Assembly: GCA_003024985.2 (NCBI GenBank)
Contig: PXIH01S0005463.1
Reading direction: 5' to 3' (one strand)
From: Euperipatoides rowelli
Taxonomy: Eukaryota; Onychophora; Udeonychophora; Euonychophora; Peripatopsidae
Length of the DNA stretch: 11,261 nucleotides
Shown: piece after piece, positions 7,611 to 11,261 of the stretch
Layout: each line of letters opens with the position of its first letter
Numbering within the stretch: the stretch's first letter is position 1
Notes under the pieces: model-generated
Database searches by the model: none
Told to the model about the DNA's origin: nothing
Seen by the model: the letters and a program-made list of their open reading frames with translations, nothing else
Translations under genes and position numbers: made by a program

Positions 7611-7728
7611 CAAAACTTTCACAGCTATGCAGAGTCAGATCTCTGATGACAAAGGAAACAATAAAAGACCACCATAGAAAAAAGTTAGCTCCTAATTCTT
7701 GTAGATTTTGACCATCATTCTTTGCAGG
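7611..7728 (-). CDS. RFX4-like: RFX-family transcription factor, internal exon A (conserved C-terminal region)
   Basis: This is a 118-nt exon read on the minus strand from 7728 to 7611, giving 39 codons plus one base. The peptide includes LQELGANFF, a WWSF stretch and VIRDLTLHSCESF. It matches the segment of RFX proteins usually seen as FLLKWSF...VIRDLTLRSAASFG, in the extended dimerization region C-terminal to the winged-helix X-box-binding domain. RFX proteins act in the nucleus, as dimers, on X-box promoters, many of them ciliary genes. The donor is strong (TTTTG|GTAAGAAA, GT at 7610-7609) and phase 1. The acceptor is TTTTTAATAG| at 7730-7729, weak in pyrimidines and phase 0; AAAG six bases further in (also phase 0) is an alternative. 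Odd points are Trp where Lys usually sits in LLKW, and Cys-Glu for Ala-Ala before SFG. The exon upstream of it was not found in the remaining 3.5 kb. Family assignment is firm; assignment to paralogue RFX4 is tentative. Confidence 0.86.
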
Positions 7729-8020
7729 CTATTAAAAATAATAGGCTATACAATAATAAGTTATTAATAATAATTATAAAGCCTGTACAGTAAGTTCAAA
7801 TGACAAGTTTTGCAATACATATTTTAATGACTATAATATTAGAATTTTGTTATTAGCACTAAAAAAGGTAATAAATATTATATATGAAATATTTTGTAAA
7901 ATGAGTGCACCATATATTATGATGTCATCAATACATGCTAAGAATGAAATTTTTTATTATAAGGGGAAAAATTGAAATCTGATAATTTTAAATAATAGGC
8001 TAACAAATAAAAGTGTTTGT
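7729..8020. other. Intronic sequence upstream of exon A
   Basis: This AT-rich flank contains the weak acceptor of exon A and nothing else I can name. The short TAATAATAG-like repeats near 7730-7770 are simple sequence. Confidence 0.45.
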
Positions 8021-8460
8021 CAGTCCCAGCGGCTTGTTTGTGAGCTTCAGTAGTGACCAAGCAAAGTGAAGGGATAGTTTCGATCCTCAGGAAGGGGAGG
8101 AGGTCCACTTCCTCAGTGTTTTTTTTCCATGCTCATTCTTTTAGAAAGATTTTTTTGTCTGCTAAAATCTTGGTCGTTTCACAAAGTTACAAGAGATGGA
8201 AGGAACTCTCGTTTTCCTGAGTGGGAACGGTTTATGACTCATTTCCTGTGAGTATGTGGGTATTTTGAATAGGTGATTGTCCCTGGATCTGACTGGATGG
8301 ATAAAAAAAGATTAAGCAAGTTGAACAAAGAAATGCCTGACTACAGTAACAAAAGAGATTTACCTAAGTGCAGATATCATAAATCATGACGTATACATTC
8401 TTTGTGCTTCTCTTGTATGAAATGAAATAATGTAAATAATTTTTTTTTTTAAAAAAAATA
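8021..8460 (+). mobile_element. Probable second tRNA-derived SINE, older, different family
   Basis: The head CCCAGCGGCTTGTTTGTGAGC (from about 8025) resembles a tRNA 5' half with a degenerate box A, and TTTCGATCC (8078-8086) is a good box B about 45 bases on. The body ends with GAAATGAAATAATGTAAAT followed by T and A runs (about 8440-8458), like many SINE tails. I could not find a convincing target-site duplication, and both ends are approximate. The body does not match the SINE at 2776-3120. A decayed copy with lost duplications is the likeliest reading. Confidence 0.45.
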
Positions 8461-10449
8461 TGATTTTAGGAATAATTTTTTCATACATTTTCTAGAATGA
8501 AAAATCTCTGGGTGCTTCAATTTTTTTTTACTACCTTGAATGGAATTGGGGACTAATCAAGCCAAACTTTCTCCATATTTACAGTATATCTTGATCAGAT
8601 TAGCTGGTTTGCATTATCTGATAGATTCGTTTTTTCATATTTTAATACATTTTGCCCATATAAATATTTTGCTTTTGAGATAAAAAACAACAAACAATGA
8701 ACCACAACCGCCAAAGTTAATGGCAGGTCTTACTGCTAGTCTAAGATGAACGGAATATTACCCTTTCTTAGATTAGGCACATAATAACCTCACCTCTTCA
8801 TTCTATTTAAATAACATTCAGAATAAACTATGAGCTTTTTATCTTGAATGACAATTTAAAAACATTTCCAAGAAGAAAATAGAGAGTTATAAAGATGGGA
8901 AAACCAAATAAGGTAAATGTGGTTTTTATTTACTCCAACAAAGACAGACTGACTTACAAGAGGCTAGTAGCAAATTCCCCCAGCTCCTTTTAGTCCAAAA
9001 CTATACAAAGTATAATGTTATCACATGACTAATATGCTCAACTGCTTATTTTTTCTTAACAGTCCTAACCTTCACCCAAACGGTGACTCTAGCTCCTAAT
9101 ATGTAATAAATAGCTATGCCCCAACCCCAGTGATAATTTTTTTTGATTGGGTTTGATCATTTGTACACAATATGTTGTTGGACCATGCTTAACTCAATCA
9201 ATGGCCGTGCCCATATGGAACTGTGATGCTTGCTAGGCAGATGTAATACCTGACTTACACAATATAAATGAAATAAATGTTGAACAAAATTAGTGTGAAA
9301 AGGGTTTTAAAATAACTGTCTATTCAATTTAATAACACACACACATGCAAAAAAATTTCCTTCATTGATATTAATGTTAACAACCCCCTCCCTCTGAAAT
9401 TAAAAATATGAGTCACATATCTAGCTTAAAACTTGCTTCTGTACAAAGGGACACCTGTGGAAAGTTTGGTTGCACTGCTTTCAGGGGATGAGTGAAAAAA
9501 ACAACAACCTGACAACAATTGACAAATTTATACTATATGACTAGGAAATTAGATTTGTTTGACTAATAAATATTTCTTAACCATGTGAGCCAAAACAAAA
9601 GATTCAAATTCAACAGGGAAAACAACAAGGAAACAAAAATAGTTTTTAAAAACCAGTACTTCTAAAATTTAAATTAACTTCCTCTATATTTTATTTAATT
9701 TAGTTGTAATTTTTATAGATCATTAGTTGTGATATTTAACAATTAAATTACAGATCACTTTAATTTGACTGGTTAGTACTTTACTACCAGGAGTCAAGCT
9801 GGGAACTATACAAACCTGACCAAGGAATATACTAATATATATACTTATATATCTATCATACTGTATACATTGGCCAGAATAGTCGTCAGGCAAAACCTCA
9901 TAAACAGACTGCCAAAAATGACCTTTTAGTATTGGAGCTATTATTGGTTTAACACTGAAGTGAAGTTAGCAGAGGCTTAACTATAAGATACTTGTATATT
10001 AGAGACGAATTTCGGACAAAACCTCTGACTATTTCTCAACTATTTTGAGCTTTTAAAGAGCAGATCTTGAAGGCTGTAAAGCCTGGATTAATTAATTTTG
10101 TATAGGCCTATGCTTTAAATGAATGACTATTAGGTCAAATAGTACAATCAAATTAAACAAAAACAAAGTATTATTTGGAAATAAATTCCACACCAAGCTG
10201 ATTTTTTGCAGCGACCTTCCTCTTACTATTTTATTCCACATACTAAAGTACCCAACATCATGTGTGTGCTTTGGCCGCCATATTGGAAAATTGCAACCCT
10301 TTTTTTTTCATTTTCAGAGGAAATAGTAGTCTGCATACAATAATACAATAGATAATTATTGCAGAGAACAAAACTCTCCATAAAAATATTAATATCCCTT
10401 TATGACAATAGTCTTCTAACAACACCCAAGCTGGTGTAAGGCTGGCTAA

Positions 10450-10450
<1 letters not shown>
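8461..10450. other. Long AT-rich stretch without supported genes
   Basis: About 2 kb upstream (in gene sense) of exon A. I searched the minus strand for an exon ending in phase 0 with RFX-like residues and found none. A donor-like GAAGAG|GTGAGG on the minus strand (about 8793) follows an open stretch, but the phase is wrong and there is no similarity. Minor simple sequence: (AC)5 near 9336 and TA-rich sequence near 9833-9855. The open frame at 10123-10326 on the plus strand looks coincidental. Confidence 0.45.
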
Positions 10451-10481
<31 letters not shown>

Positions 10482-10483
10482 AT
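10451..10483. repeat. (TAAA)n microsatellite
   Basis: Eight uninterrupted TAAA units. It could be the A-rich tail of a lost retroposon, but no element is recognisable to its left. Confidence 0.9.
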
Positions 10484-10794
10484 TATGGCTAGGACTTAGC
10501 GTTTAGCTGTAAAAACAGTGAAGTTGTAATTTGTATGGATGCCAGCAGCTCTTTGCCTCAATACCCACTCCCACTATTTCTCATACTTCTGCAATAATAA
10601 TTTTTTTTTTTACTTTACTATGTTAAACAAGAGTGTATTTAGAATGTACAAAGTTTGGTTACATTTACTCAGAATTTTTTTTAAATCAGTGTGTGGAAGA
10701 CGGTGTCATAATTAAAATTAGACAGGAAAAGTGCTAAATCATCTAAAACTTTTTTAATATTTAGTCTAATTCTTATACTCATACAACCATTTAA
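10484..10794. other. Sequence between microsatellite and ORF remnant
   Basis: Non-coding, with a T10 run near 10601. It may contain further decayed upstream parts of the ORF remnant that begins near 10795, but nothing is readable. Confidence 0.4.
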
Positions 10795-11250
10795 ATGATC
10801 AACTTTATTGTACTTATGAATGATGAAAGAACTTATAGGAAACGAAAAGAATCAACTGAACGAGTGATTATACTATGGCTATATATTATTATTTGCTATG
10901 ACAGCTGCTGTCAAGGTTTGGAACAAAATGCTGTAGTTGACCCTCTTCTGTTATTTCAAAGAATATGTGTTGTTAAGAAGAGTGACGAAGAACTACAGAA
11001 ATACCTTGAATATGAACTGGCACTCTATCCTCTTTTTTTTCTTCATTGAAGATGGAATTAGAAAAAGTAAAAAAAAAGCTTCCCTTACAAGATGCTTGAA
11101 TCAAAGTTGACACCTTTCACCTAAACAATTAATGTTATTGACGGAGGTTTCTTTCTGAATAGTGCTATTTGGAAACAAGGGCAAACTTTCGCTCATTTGC
11201 AATAGTTACATCTCATATGTCAAAGATGTAAAAAATCTAATGCTGTTTTT
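10795..11250 (+). pseudogene. Frameshifted remnant of a repeated invertebrate ORF family (probably transposon-associated)
   Basis: In the frame of 10795 the plus strand reads VVDPLLLFQRI (about 10933-10965) and SDEELQKYLEYELALYPLF, then shifts at an eight-T run (11033-11040). In the next frame it reads FIEDGIRKSKKKASL (from 11042). It returns to the first frame for VIDGGFFLNSAIW (from 11134) and stops at 11203-11205, while another frame continues YISYVKDVK. This order (D-P-LFQR, SDEELxxxxxYEL-x-YP-x-LF, a basic G-x-RK stretch, VIDGG-x-L, a VVW-like block, Y-x-x-YV) is what I recall of an uncharacterised protein family present in many copies in invertebrate genomes. I know no function for it. 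With at least two shifts and a stop this copy is dead, and the window cuts it off. Family recognition is from memory. Confidence 0.55.
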
Positions 11251-11261
11251 TTTTTTTTTTT
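11245..11261. repeat. Terminal poly-T run at window edge
   Basis: Seventeen T close the window. It could be simple sequence or the reverse-strand A-tail of a retroposon lying beyond the edge; this cannot be told from here. Confidence 0.6.

Noticed and set aside
7981-8475. Imperfect TGAT..TTTTA..AATAA similarity on both sides of the second SINE-like element
   Set aside because: It needs several gaps in AT-rich sequence, so it is not credible as a target-site duplication.
8793-8870. Candidate minus-strand exon ending GAAGAG|GTGAGG
   Set aside because: It would end in phase 2 whereas exon A needs phase 0, and its peptide (QDKKLIVYSECY) lacks RFX resemblance.

Overview
The window is AT-rich, intron- and transposon-dominated DNA from an animal nuclear genome, most likely an invertebrate. 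I cannot name the species. The evidence is GT-AG introns with pyrimidine-rich acceptors, tRNA-derived SINE structure, decayed non-LTR retrotransposon reading frames, long AT-rich non-coding stretches and one ambiguous base (N, 6427). There are no prokaryotic operons, CRISPR arrays or ribosome binding sites.

The only host gene I can support lies on the minus strand. Three exons, read from high to low coordinate, form part of an RFX-family transcription factor, probably of the RFX4/RFX6 group. They are exon A (7728..7611), exon B (5350..5225) and exon C (917..645). A and B encode adjoining parts of the conserved C-terminal (dimerization) region. The A/B and B/C junctions are both phase 1 and join in frame (A ends in G, B begins GT; B ends in G, C begins AA). 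Exon C encodes a Ser/Asn-rich tail with no recognised domain. The DNA-binding domain, the start and the stop codon are not visible, so both ends of the gene lie outside the window or in exons I could not see.

The introns hold the rest. From low to high coordinate: an 80-bp direct repeat and a diverged copy (1-524); a small RT-like LINE fragment (about 2100-2407); a complete tRNA-derived SINE with an A-tail and a 15-bp target-site duplication (2761-3135); about eight diverged copies of a 150-bp satellite-like repeat with C-rich tracts (about 3781-5040); a 5'-truncated, frameshifted LINE reverse-transcriptase C-terminus (5802-6620); a perfect 33-bp tandem duplication in a GC-rich patch (6927-6992); a second, older SINE-like element (about 8021-8460); a (TAAA)n microsatellite (10451-10483); and, at the right edge, a frameshifted remnant of a repeated invertebrate ORF family (10795-11250).

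No new multi-gene system is present. The most informative observations are the RFX exon set, hidden because its exons are short, and the intact SINE insertion. All recognisable elements with a clear orientation lie on the plus strand, antisense to the host gene.
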